Assembly: GCA_002307725.1 (NCBI GenBank)
Contig: DBUB01000018.1
Span: forward strand, 124,001-188,000
Origin: Alphaproteobacteria bacterium UBA1301
Lineage (GTDB): Bacteria > Pseudomonadota > Alphaproteobacteria > Micropepsales > Micropepsaceae
Direction of reading: 5' to 3'
Length of the DNA stretch: 64,000 nt
In this document: piece by piece, positions 19,186 through 27,297 of the stretch
Layout: the number at the start of each line of letters is the position of its first letter
Numbering within the stretch: position 1 is the first letter of the stretch
Made by a program: the position numbers and the translations under genes
Notes under the pieces: generated by a model
What the model was told of the DNA's origin: nothing
Databases searched by the model: none
What the model saw: only the letters and a program-made list of their open reading frames with translations

Positions 19186-19881
19186 ATGTTCCAGTGTTTC
19201 AGCATCATCGATATCCTCGAAGATCCCAAACATGACAGCCTTCTCAAGACCTTTACGCTAAGAAAATTGGCAACACAGGAATTGGTCTGCGATGCCGAAA
19301 CCCGCGAGAACAACGTTTTCATCGTTCTATCCGGCGAACTGCGCGCCTATCTTTCCTTCGAAGGACGCGAATTCACGGTTTTCACGCTCGAGCCCGAATC
19401 CGTCTTCACGACTCACTCGAAAATGAACGTCGCTGCGAAACGGCCATCAGAGATACTGGTGGCTGACATTCGGCTGTTTCAGCGCGCCATGTTTGAGGTC
19501 CCGGAACTTTCGCGCGCCATTTTCCAAAGCATGGGGCGCGGCCTTGAGACCACACTCCATATCATCGAAGAACTGGTGTTCCTCGACGTACGGCAGAGAT
19601 TGATTTGCTTCCTGCTCGAAATGGCCAACGAACGCGGCTGCAAAGTTCAGGACGGCATTTCCATCACGCTCGATTACAACACCGAGGACATCGCCACCGT
19701 GATTGGCTCAAGCCGTCAGTCCACGTCGCTAATGCTGAACGAGTTGATCCGGGGCGGCGAGCTCGCGCGCATCAGCCGGACTCAGCTCATCATTCACGAC
19801 CTCACCAAATTCAAATCCTTGGTGGGCAGTAACGACCTGACGCCGTGGCCGCGGCCTCGCCGACAAACGACGCCATTATGA
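19186..19881 (+). CDS. CooA-like Crp/Fnr-family regulator
   Basis: A 231-residue regulator. The start at 19186 is set by GGGAGGG 5 bases upstream, and with it the residue numbering lines up with CooA. The sensor domain shows NNVFIVLSGELRAYLSFEGREF and FTTHSK. His77, the CO-displaceable heme ligand's partner in CooA, is kept at position 77, while Cys75 is Thr and the N-terminal Pro2 is missing (MFQC). The long C-helix and the HTH (IATVIGSSRQSTSLMLNELI) closely match CooA, whose recognition helix is GSSRQTTS. It probably binds heme and may sense CO or another diatomic or redox signal, acting at TGTCA-N6-CGACA sites. No CO dehydrogenase genes are present. It converges on, and overlaps by 6 bases, the gene at 19876. 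Confidence 0.8.
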   Translation: MFQCFSIIDILEDPKHDSLLKTFTLRKLATQELVCDAETRENNVFIVLSGELRAYLSFEGREFTVFTLEPESVFTTHSKMNVAAKRPSEILVADIRLFQRAMFEVPELSRAIFQSMGRGLETTLHIIEELVFLDVRQRLICFLLEMANERGCKVQDGISITLDYNTEDIATVIGSSRQSTSLMLNELIRGGELARISRTQLIIHDLTKFKSLVGSNDLTPWPRPRRQTTPL

Positions 19882-20859
19882 GCTGCGCAAAATCATATAG
19901 ACCAACGTCTGGTTGAGCAGGCCGTACGCGATTTCGCCGAAGGTGATCGGCCCGATAAACTCGCCCATGGCGTGTCCTTTCAGGCAACCGTATTTGTAAT
20001 TCAATATGCAATTCACCGACAGCGTCGGCTCCCCGTCCATCTTGGTGATGTCGTGGGCAAACGCGGCCTCGTAATCCTCGATCGGTGCCGCCAGCCGGTA
20101 CTCCACATCCGGGAACAATGGGGCATAGAAATCGACCCGCTTCGTGCTCAAGTCGACCGATTTGATCGAAACGTTGATCATGGCGCCGGAGTAGTTCGCC
20201 ACCAGCGGCAAACGCAAATCGACGTTCTGCTTCACCAGGTAGTCGGCGAAAATTTCCTCGCGGCCGTTCACGAATACCTTGCGGGTATGGAACGCGGTCC
20301 GATCGACCGTGATGACGTCGCCGGTTCCCTGATGGAACGGATTGACGATGCCGATTTCAGCGACCACATCCTTTACCAGCTTGGCATGTAGGCAGAGGCC
20401 TTGCGTCAAAGACCAACGCCCGCTCCTGCCGTCCACCACCTTGGGCTGGCGCACGCCGATCTCGTCGATTTCGACACCGGCAATCCAGCCCATAAGCGGT
20501 CGCTCATAGACGGCGGGAATCGACGATATCGTCTTGGCAAACGTTTTGTGAATCGCCGTAAACGCCGGAAGAATCAAATAGGAAAAGCCGTGCTGCGGTT
20601 CGTCGGCAACGAGAGCGTCAAGTTGCGATTCGCTGTAGAAATGCGTGACGAAATCAACAACCTCGGAAGGCAGAGAGCTGACGAACAGCTTCTCCTTCGA
20701 CATCAACCCGCCTTCGGTTCCGACGAAATACGGGATCGTCCCGCCAACCCAGTCGCCTTTCGGCAGTCGCCGCAGCAGAGCCTCTTCACCGGCCACCACC
20801 ACGCGGTCACCAGCTTTGATCCGAGCAACAGTTTCCTCGACTGAAAGCAGCCCTCTCAT
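19876..20859 (-). CDS. Conserved protein of unknown function (possibly DUF6976)
   Basis: A 327-residue cytoplasmic protein with no signal peptide or membrane segment. It opens with RGLLSVEETVARIKAGDRVVVAGEEALLRRLPKGDWVGGTIPYFVG. This recalls a domain of unknown function (DUF6976, by memory) in anaerobes, but I cannot confirm the family. Several conserved-looking Gly/Asp/His turns occur (NPFHQGTGDVITVDR, NYKYGCLKGHAMGEFIGP). The ATG at 20859 overlaps the stop of the small gene upstream (TGATG) and has GGAGG 7 bases before it, so the two are coupled. It neighbours the CooA-like regulator and may belong to its regulon. No function is assigned. Confidence 0.75.
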   Translation of the reverse strand: MRGLLSVEETVARIKAGDRVVVAGEEALLRRLPKGDWVGGTIPYFVGTEGGLMSKEKLFVSSLPSEVVDFVTHFYSESQLDALVADEPQHGFSYLILPAFTAIHKTFAKTISSIPAVYERPLMGWIAGVEIDEIGVRQPKVVDGRSGRWSLTQGLCLHAKLVKDVVAEIGIVNPFHQGTGDVITVDRTAFHTRKVFVNGREEIFADYLVKQNVDLRLPLVANYSGAMINVSIKSVDLSTKRVDFYAPLFPDVEYRLAAPIEDYEAAFAHDITKMDGEPTLSVNCILNYKYGCLKGHAMGEFIGPITFGEIAYGLLNQTLVYMILRSS

Positions 20860-21095
20860 CACCTAACCTCCGGCTCGAAAATCGCGCGAATATCGTTCCG
20901 GGCCAGCGCTTCGTTCTTGGAGAAGAACGAATACGCCTGGTCGATCAATTGCTCAATGTTCTCCGCCGACGAATCGATCCGCGCGCGCGTCGTAACACGT
21001 GTGATGAAAAATTGTGTGGCCAAAAGTGAAAATGGGCCTTTCACTTTGCCAAGCACGAGTGCTTTCCAGCGAGGATGCGTTTTCGGTGGCAGCAT
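20859..21095 (-). CDS. Small conserved protein coupled to the gene at 19876
   Basis: A 78-residue protein starting MLPPKTHPRWKALVLGKVKG. The start at 21095 was chosen over one ten codons upstream because the shorter form begins at the conserved-looking MLPPKTHP and clears the neighbouring transposase frame. It is mostly helical (ENIEQLIDQAYSFFSKNEALARNDIRAIFE) with no signal peptide, membrane segment or cysteine motif. Its stop overlaps the start of the 327-residue unknown, so they are likely partners. Only 17 bases separate it from the transposase-like gene upstream, so an insertion may have removed its natural leader. Confidence 0.65.
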   Translation of the reverse strand: MLPPKTHPRWKALVLGKVKGPFSLLATQFFITRVTTRARIDSSAENIEQLIDQAYSFFSKNEALARNDIRAIFEPEVR

Positions 21096-21111
21096 CCTGA
21101 CGTCCCCCGAT

Positions 21112-22107
21112 TCAAACGCTCGCACCGACCACAGAGCGCTTCCATTCGTTCAAGGCAATCTCCCGATAAAGGGGTACTTGCGAATTGCATTCAATTCCGA
21201 GCAGCGAACGGAATATTGCGAAGGTATCGAAGCCACAATTGAAGCGGAAGGCAAATTCGTCAAGTCGCTCGCGAATGCTCGGCAGCCCTGCGGTATCCGC
21301 ATAATCACCGCACCAACATTCGAGACTGTCAAGCACGAGTCGCACAACCTCAAGGTTTGCGCCGAACTCAGCACCGACCGTGCTATTGCCGATTCCGGAA
21401 CCGCCAACGCCCTTGTCGCTTCCGCCAGCTTTGGTAAAGGCGATGGCGTTCGAATCTACATTGGCGTCAAGGAAGCTGCACACCGACTCCGCGCTCAGGT
21501 CGGGCACCGTGCTTAGCCGTAGTTGTCCCGCACAACGGGCGCTCCACGGAGACGACAAATCACCCGATTTGTCGCGCATAACCTCCACCGCCGCAGCCAC
21601 AAAGATGCGATCACAACCGCCTCCGGCGTCATATTGTACGGCCGTAGCGCTGACCTCGACGTGACCGCAACTGCGGGTACTCCCCAAAGGCAGGCAGTTG
21701 GTATCCCGCAACCGGCGACGCAGAAGTGCTAGTGCCTGGTACAGCACTTCGTGGTGATCCCCCTGGAGGGGCTGGCAAAGCTGCTGAGAACCGACGTCCC
21801 GGAGACTATTGGCCAGCAAGTATGCTGCCAAAAACCAGACCAACAGAGGAATAACCCGGTCGGTCATCACCGATCCGGCGGTCGTGAGGACGTTTCCACC
21901 GCAGCGGCTGCAATGCAGCAGTTCGGGACGCTGACTGAGCCGCATGGGATCACTGCGCTGTCCGCAATGCTGACAAACGAAACCAGCAGGCCACTTCACT
22001 TTTTCTAGGAAAGCGGCGCATGCATCATCATCCGTGAATAGCCGACGGAACTCCCCCAGGGTCTGAGGGAAGTGCGCGGGTCTACGGAACGCGAGATTCG
22101 ACGACAT
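21112..22107 (-). mobile_element. IS1595 (ISXO2-like) transposase relic without catalytic residues
   Basis: A 331-residue frame. It has the family's N-terminal zinc ribbon (CQHCGQ...LHCSRCGG, about residues 45-70), a VWFLAAYLLANS helix, and the C-terminal DEFAFRFNCGFDTFAIFRSLLGIE that marks IS1595/ISXO2 transposases. Where the family has VEVDETYIGG this copy reads VEVSATAVQY, and where it has VVTDGWSGY this copy reads AIAFTKAGG. The first two catalytic aspartates are therefore missing. No terminal inverted repeat pair or target duplication was found: the gene ends 17 bases before the next one. It sits between the channel gene and the two unknown genes, apparently splitting an operon. It is either a dead relic or a captured DNA-binding protein. 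The frame itself is intact. Confidence 0.65.
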
Positions 22108-22207
22108 AATCCAATCCTTACGTCGATACCAAAAATAGGTGGGGGCGCGAACACCGACCGCAAGGCGCAAGCAAACAGCCATGCCTCAGGGTCCGCGCCG
22201 CGCCGAT

Positions 22208-23131
22208 CTAGTGCAAGGGAACGAGCACGCGGGTCCAGATTTCGTGCCCGCCGACATAGTTCTCCGTCCGGATGTTTTCGTGGTAATAGGCCTGAACGAT
22301 AACCGGGCCGAAATTGTAGCCAACCATCGGGCCAATCGCATATTTAGCCGCGTCGGTGTTGGCAATATCGACCATCGCGCCACCGCCGGCCGGCGAAGCC
22401 TGGTCCTTCTCGACCTGGGTCAGCGCGAAGCCGCCGAGGCCAACGGTCCAGTTCCCGATCGTCTTGGTGATGCTGTATTCGGCAATAAACTGATCACCGG
22501 AGCGGTAATCCTGGTATACCGTTGAATCGGCGCTCTTCTCGAAATTGTGATCATACGTGAGTAGAACGTTGGCCGCCCAACCGTCATGTAACCAGCTGAT
22601 GCCGAGACCCGGCTCCAGCGCCCAATAGCGGTTCGAATTCTTGACCGCCATGCGCGAATCCTTGTCGCCGACCGGAATCCAAATGCCGAGCTGAGCCGCG
22701 ACATGGAAGTCGTTGGGCAGCGACCATGACAGCACCACAGGCTCAAACAGCGTGTCGTACAGGCCAACTCCTGAGCCAATATTGGTACCATTGGTGATGG
22801 GACCAACGGTGGTCGTGATGCTGTCGAATGGTTGCGCCAGAACCATGCCGTAATCGGCGCCTGCGAACTGCACGCCCGGCACCCATTCCAGAATCGGTAC
22901 ATCGACGAAAGCGTCGAGCTGAACCGCGGATTTGTTGGCGCCCGGCGAATACAGCTTCGTTGGTGTAAACAACGTTTCGTTGACGAAATAGAGACCGGTC
23001 GGCGGCAAAGCGCCTGACGTCAACCCTTCGGTGACGCCCGGCAGACGCGTCGTCCAGTTCTCGGCGGCGAGCGCCGGGCCGCCTAATGTCAACGCACTCA
23101 GTGCAACTGTAAGTGCCACATGCCCCTTCAT
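22208..23131 (-). CDS. MetA-pathway-type outer-membrane channel protein
   Basis: A 307-residue secreted protein with a clear signal peptide (MKGHVALTVALSALTLGGPALA). Then comes a beta-rich body with WTTRLPGVTEGLTSGALPPTGLYFVNE near the start, repeated aromatic-glycine strands, and a C-terminal HEIWTRVLVPLH ending. This is the pattern of the COG4313/Phenol_MetA_deg family, outer-membrane channels found next to degradation genes for hydrophobic substrates. It may let the alcohol or a related substrate cross the outer membrane. A CooA-like dyad lies 64 bases upstream of its start. It probably once led an operon with the genes at 20859-21095 and 19876-20859. Confidence 0.8.
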   Translation of the reverse strand: MKGHVALTVALSALTLGGPALAAENWTTRLPGVTEGLTSGALPPTGLYFVNETLFTPTKLYSPGANKSAVQLDAFVDVPILEWVPGVQFAGADYGMVLAQPFDSITTTVGPITNGTNIGSGVGLYDTLFEPVVLSWSLPNDFHVAAQLGIWIPVGDKDSRMAVKNSNRYWALEPGLGISWLHDGWAANVLLTYDHNFEKSADSTVYQDYRSGDQFIAEYSITKTIGNWTVGLGGFALTQVEKDQASPAGGGAMVDIANTDAAKYAIGPMVGYNFGPVIVQAYYHENIRTENYVGGHEIWTRVLVPLH

Positions 23132-23194
23132 AGATATCTCCCTGGATTTTTTGCTTTTGGAGATTGAAGGCTAGGCGTGCATCATCCGACCGTC

Positions 23195-23210
23195 TGTCAG
23201 ATGCGTGACA
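23195..23210 (-). promoter_or_regulatory. CooA/Crp-type dyad TGTCA-N6-TGACA
   Basis: TGTCA (23195-23199), six bases, then TGACA (23206-23210) is a perfect dyad with the spacing and half-site of the CooA box at 19074. It is centred about 71 bases upstream of the channel protein start on the minus strand, a normal place for an activator of the Crp family. The CooA-like protein encoded at 19186 is the obvious candidate to bind it. Confidence 0.6.
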
Positions 23211-23332
23211 GAATCGGAGATGCAATCGTATAGACTGCTATGAACGGATTACGGTGGGACGTGGTGCGCCGCGCAATGGCAGGCGTTCGGAGTGGCAACG
23301 CGTAAGCTGGTATTCTCCGGCAGCAAATTTTG

Positions 23333-24220
23333 ATGGAAATCACCAGCCTACGATATCTTCTAGCCGTTGCTGAAGCTGGCAGTTTCGCCGCGGCGGCGCG
23401 TCTTCTCAATCTGCATACATCAACGCTCAGCCGGCACATCTTCTCGATCGAAGAAGAACTTGGAACAACCATATTTGAGCGGGAGCACTCGGGCGTTCGC
23501 CTCACTTCGAGCGGGCACACCGTTCTCATTTATGTCAGGCAAACCCTCGCTGACTTGGACGCCCTCACAAAAATCGGTCGCTCGGGCGGCATTGGCAAAC
23601 ATGGCCGTGTTCGTCTCGGCGTTCACATGCCTCCTATAGGCAGTACTCTCACAGAGTTGCTATTCCGATGGCATCATTTTCATTCTGAAGTCGAACTGTC
23701 ACTCCATGAGTTTCCGGACGGCGAACTCTGCAGGGTCGTGAGGGATAGGCATCTTGATGCTGCGCTAATCGCAGAGCACGCACTTGGGCCGGAGCTTGTT
23801 TCTGAGCTAATATACAAAGAGCGGTTGCTCGCTGGCGTACCCAACCGTTCGCCTCTAACCCAAGAGACCGCAACCTCCTGGGCAGCACTTGGGAAACAGA
23901 TCGTGCTCGTCCAGGATTGGCCGCAGAGCCATGTAACGCGAAGCTTCTATGGGGCACTTCTTGGTCATGGCACTCCGTTTCAGTCCCATGCTGTAAGCAA
24001 ACAATCTCTGTTGTCTTTGGTTGCCGCGGGATTTGGCATTACGCTGGCGACGGAATCCCAAGCTCGCGCAGGTTTCCCTGGTGTCACGTTTGTCCCTATC
24101 GCGGAGGAGAATGCCTCTATTAATGTTGTGCTGGCGTGGACGCCACAGAGCGAAGATCCGGCGGTTGGTCGCTTCATTGCGTTTTTTCGCGACGAAGCCC
24201 GTTCACTCCGATCGCCTTGA
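23333..24220 (+). CDS. LysR-family transcriptional regulator
   Basis: A 295-residue LysR-type regulator. The N-terminal winged HTH is clear (SLRYLLAVAEAGSFAAAARLLNLHTSTLSRHIFSIEEELG, ending FEREHSGVRLTSSGH). The effector-binding domain follows from about residue 90. It starts at ATG 23333, where the preceding TTG could also be used. No strong ribosome-binding site is seen. LysR genes of this kind are commonly found directly beside the DUF2274-trbI end of Trb-type ICEs, so it is probably the first ICE gene from the left. Its 3' end overlaps the convergent DUF2274 gene by 18 bases. Target genes cannot be inferred. Confidence 0.88.
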   Translation: MEITSLRYLLAVAEAGSFAAAARLLNLHTSTLSRHIFSIEEELGTTIFEREHSGVRLTSSGHTVLIYVRQTLADLDALTKIGRSGGIGKHGRVRLGVHMPPIGSTLTELLFRWHHFHSEVELSLHEFPDGELCRVVRDRHLDAALIAEHALGPELVSELIYKERLLAGVPNRSPLTQETATSWAALGKQIVLVQDWPQSHVTRSFYGALLGHGTPFQSHAVSKQSLLSLVAAGFGITLATESQARAGFPGVTFVPIAEENASINVVLAWTPQSEDPAVGRFIAFFRDEARSLRSP

Positions 24221-24442
24221 CTTCGTCGCGGGCTTCTTAAGCCGTGCAAACGCACGATCCGTTGCCATGAATCGGGCGATCATGGGCTCGATGAGCTTGG
24301 CCGTTTCGACAGGCTTCTGGCCGGTTTCTTCGGCGAGAACTTGGCCGTAACGGACAAGATCGCGATGTGTGACGGCCGAGAGTTCTATCGTGAGCTTGAC
24401 CGGATGATCATCCAAAACGACACCGAGTTTGAGCTTTGGCAT
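24203..24442 (-). CDS. DUF2274 protein of the trb cluster
   Basis: A 79-residue protein starting at the second of two adjacent ATGs, 5 bases after GAGGAGGT. It matches the DUF2274 pattern (MPKLKLGVVLDDHPVKLTIELSA, DLVRYGQVLAEETGQ), a small protein that almost always follows trbI in this class of conjugation operon. It begins 11 bases after the trbI stop and is the last gene of the trb operon. Its function is unknown. The composition suggests a small ribbon-helix-helix-like or adaptor protein. Confidence 0.8.
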   Translation of the reverse strand: MPKLKLGVVLDDHPVKLTIELSAVTHRDLVRYGQVLAEETGQKPVETAKLIEPMIARFMATDRAFARLKKPATKSRRSE

Positions 24443-24452
24443 CATTACCTCC

Positions 24453-25643
24453 TCAGCCGGCATAGGGTTCAAGCACGAGGTCTTTGGTCACCATCACCCG
24501 TACTGGAAACCCTGGCCGAATGGTTATGGTGGGTTGCACGTTTAACGAACGGCCCACGACCTGCTCGCCAATCCGCGAAAAGCTGGTAGATGCGCCTTGG
24601 CGCAATGACTGAACCAAGCTATTTTCGTTGTTGCTAGTCCCAGCTTCGGAACCGACGCTAAGAAGCGTCGACAGAATGGCGGCTTTGAACAGCATGCCCC
24701 AATGATTGTCGACTTCATCTTCAAGGCCGGCATAACCTTCGGTATCGGCGCCTGGCTGACGTTCCAGGATGACGGAGTGGCCGTTGGGCAGGATGAGACG
24801 GGTCCAGACCAGAAGTGCGCGTGATTGACCAAAGGAAACTTGCGCATCGTATTGACCAACAAGACGCGCTCCTTGCGGGATGAGCAACACCTTCCCCGTC
24901 GGACTATCAAATACATTAGCAGTGACCTGCGCCGTGACCTGCCCCGGAAGATCGGAGCGGAGGCCCGTGATCAGCGCCGCCGGAATAACCGCCCCTGCCT
25001 GCACGACATATTGACTGGCTGGTGGTTCAACGCGACTGGTACCGACGAAATTGTGCTCGGTGGGACCGTTCAAGAAGGCCAGCTTGTGATCCTGAGCGGC
25101 CGATTCCACCGCGACTGTCGGCGTTGCGGGTAGTGCAGCCGCAGAAGGCGATGGCAGAGACACCGCTGGTTGGGCGTTGAAATTCGTCGCGGTGAAGAGC
25201 TTGCCCGCTCGCGCCGCATCGGTTTCCTGAAGCTGCTTCTGGGCCTCCGGATTTGCCGGAATCGTCCCCCCGATCCCCGGCGCCGGCGCTCCGGCTTTTA
25301 GAATTGGCCGGCCGAGATCGCCTGGCAGTGGTGGGCCAAGCGGCGGCACGGTCTTGGGCGTTGTCGCATAGTCCTTCGGCAATTCGGCAAGTCCATCGGG
25401 TGTGTTGCGGCTGGTGGTGTTGTAAGCCTCAGGCGTGTCCGCCTGCTTTGGTGCGGAATGCAACGCGAAGAACAACACACCAACGATCACACTTGATGCA
25501 ACAATCCCGCCCCCAACGAGGACTTTGCGCGAGAGCCGCATGACGGGTGGTCGGGAGGCACGCAGGCGCATTTCCTCCTTGGGGCGGAATGACTGCGATT
25601 GTTCCGGTTGCTGTTCGGGATGGGCCCCGTGATGATCGCTCAC
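24453..25643 (-). CDS. trbI: TrbI, VirB10-like T4SS protein
   Basis: A 396-residue bitopic protein: short cytoplasmic tail, one membrane helix (about residues 43-62, VLVGGGIVASSVIVGVLFF), a proline-rich periplasmic stretch, then the TrbI/VirB10 beta-barrel domain. In that domain are QAGAVIPAALITGLRSDLPGQVTAQVTANVFDS, IPQGARLVGQYDAQVSFGQ and a DEVDNHWGMLFKAAILSTLLS helix. VirB10 links the inner and outer membrane complexes of the secretion channel. Its start overlaps the trbG stop by 4 bases, typical of this tightly packed operon. Confidence 0.95.
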   Translation of the reverse strand: MSDHHGAHPEQQPEQSQSFRPKEEMRLRASRPPVMRLSRKVLVGGGIVASSVIVGVLFFALHSAPKQADTPEAYNTTSRNTPDGLAELPKDYATTPKTVPPLGPPLPGDLGRPILKAGAPAPGIGGTIPANPEAQKQLQETDAARAGKLFTATNFNAQPAVSLPSPSAAALPATPTVAVESAAQDHKLAFLNGPTEHNFVGTSRVEPPASQYVVQAGAVIPAALITGLRSDLPGQVTAQVTANVFDSPTGKVLLIPQGARLVGQYDAQVSFGQSRALLVWTRLILPNGHSVILERQPGADTEGYAGLEDEVDNHWGMLFKAAILSTLLSVGSEAGTSNNENSLVQSLRQGASTSFSRIGEQVVGRSLNVQPTITIRPGFPVRVMVTKDLVLEPYAG

Positions 25644-26614
25644 TTGGTCCTCCCGTCGGTGCGCAGGATTTGGACCTTCTGCTGCGTCTCCCCGCCCAGA
25701 CGCAATTCGGCGGCGGCAAAGAGCTGATCGACGATCATGAAGCGTCCCTTGACGCGGTAATTGACCAGCTCCGCGCTACCGCCCAAACCCAACACCCACA
25801 AAGGCGGCATCTCGCCTTGAACAATTCCGCTTGGAAACTCAATGAACACCTGCCGGCTATCATCGAAGGCGCGAATAGGCCGCCAAGGCGGTGTGTCGCC
25901 ATTGATGCGATAACGGAACTGCAAGGCACTGAGGTCGATGCCGGAAGCAACCGGGGCGTTAGATTCGGCAACGGCATTGGCTCTGCGCAAGGCTATCAAC
26001 TGGTCTTGCGGATAGGTCCAGGAGACCGAGGCCATGTAGGTTGTTTCGGCAGAGCGCAGCTCCATATGATAGGTGCGCCGGTCGGTGTTGATAACCAGAT
26101 TGGTGGCGAGTTTGGCGCGCGTTGGTTTGACGAGAATATGGATGCGCTTGGAAGCACCGGAACCACTTTCGGTATCGCCGATGATCCAGCGCCCCGTGTC
26201 GCCCGCGGCCACGGGGCCGGTACCGACCAACTGTTCGCCGGGCTCAAGCGCAATGTCGGTGATCTCGCCGGGTGCGGCATAGACTTGATAGAGAGCCCCT
26301 TCCGAATACGGGTACACTTGAATGGCGTTGAGGTAATCGGCGCTCTTGGGCTGCAAACGGGCCGACTTGTTGGCGCGTGCGATCCGAACTTGCGGGCTTG
26401 CCGGTTCCGGCTTTGCCACCTGCTCTTCGGCTATTGGCTTGAGCTGTCCCGGCAACGGCAAGGGTTTGGGTAGTTCGACCACCTGCACGGCTTTCGGCGG
26501 ATCAGCCTGCAAGACGGCGGGTTTCAGATCGTCATAGGCGATCTCCGGCGGCTTGAAGGTGGTGCAAGCGCCGAGCAGTAGTGAGGCAGCAATAAGCGGA
26601 ATGATTTTATGCAT
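25640..26614 (-). CDS. trbG: TrbG, VirB9-like T4SS outer-membrane component
   Basis: A 324-residue lipoprotein (MHKIIPLIAASLLLGAC, lipobox cysteine 17). An N-terminal proline-rich linker is followed by the CagX/VirB9 domain: VYPYSEGALYQVYAAPGEITDIALEPGE, then YRTYHMELRSAETTYM-like RRTYHMELRSAE and the C-terminal VFIEFPSGIVQGEMPPLW. With TrbI it forms the outer-membrane core ring of the conjugation channel. It overlaps trbI by 4 bases and abuts trbF. Confidence 0.95.
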   Translation of the reverse strand: MHKIIPLIAASLLLGACTTFKPPEIAYDDLKPAVLQADPPKAVQVVELPKPLPLPGQLKPIAEEQVAKPEPASPQVRIARANKSARLQPKSADYLNAIQVYPYSEGALYQVYAAPGEITDIALEPGEQLVGTGPVAAGDTGRWIIGDTESGSGASKRIHILVKPTRAKLATNLVINTDRRTYHMELRSAETTYMASVSWTYPQDQLIALRRANAVAESNAPVASGIDLSALQFRYRINGDTPPWRPIRAFDDSRQVFIEFPSGIVQGEMPPLWVLGLGGSAELVNYRVKGRFMIVDQLFAAAELRLGGETQQKVQILRTDGRTK

Positions 26615-27297
26615 CAGCCGAGTTCCTTGGACCAGTTGAGGGCATGGACGTAGATGCCGAGCGGATTCTTCTTAAGGCGATCCGCATCAGTTGGCGTCTG
26701 AATCGTGATGGTGAGGATGGCGCTCCAGCGCTCGGTGGCGGCGAGCGCGTTGTCGACATAACGCCGTTCCACCCATTCGACCCGAAAGCTGTTGTCGGAA
26801 GCGCGGATCACACTGGCGACATCGACCGAGACTTGGGCTTTGCCGAGTTCAGCGAAGGGATCGTTGGTGCGGGCATAATCGTTGAGCGCGAGCGCGCCCT
26901 TGTCGGTCACGTAGTTGTAGGCTTCCAGCCAATTTTTGCGCAGGATAACCGGATCAGCCGGAACACTGCGCACCGCTTCAATAAAGTGAGCGAGATACCA
27001 AGCGATTTGCGGATCGGACGGGTGATAGCCGGTGGTGGCCGGAGCTACAGCGGTCGCCTGTCCCAACTTATCGACCTCGACCACCCACGGGGTGATGGTG
27101 CCTTGCGTGGATCGCCAGATGAGACCGGCCGTGAGAAGAAAGCTCAGACCCAAAGAACCGAAGAAGGCGAGGCGCCAGTTCTTGGCTTGAACGCGGGCCG
27201 AACCGATCCTCTCGTCCCAGGCTTGGCCTGCCTTCTGATAAGGTGTCTCCGGCTCTGGCGTATGGCCATAACGTACTGTCGGCCGTCGGAACATCAT
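26614..27297 (-). CDS. trbF: TrbF, VirB8-like T4SS protein
   Basis: A 227-residue inner-membrane protein: cytoplasmic N-terminus with TPYQKAGQAWDERIGSARVQAKNWR, one membrane helix (about residues 44-62), then a periplasmic NTF2-like VirB8 domain (YVTDKGALALNDYARTNDPF, RWSAILTITIQTPTDADRLKKNPLGIYVHALNWSKEL). It helps assemble the inner-membrane complex. The first ATG was chosen because of GGGAGA 4-5 bases upstream. It overlaps the trbL stop as ATGA. Confidence 0.95.
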   Translation of the reverse strand: MMFRRPTVRYGHTPEPETPYQKAGQAWDERIGSARVQAKNWRLAFFGSLGLSFLLTAGLIWRSTQGTITPWVVEVDKLGQATAVAPATTGYHPSDPQIAWYLAHFIEAVRSVPADPVILRKNWLEAYNYVTDKGALALNDYARTNDPFAELGKAQVSVDVASVIRASDNSFRVEWVERRYVDNALAATERWSAILTITIQTPTDADRLKKNPLGIYVHALNWSKELG

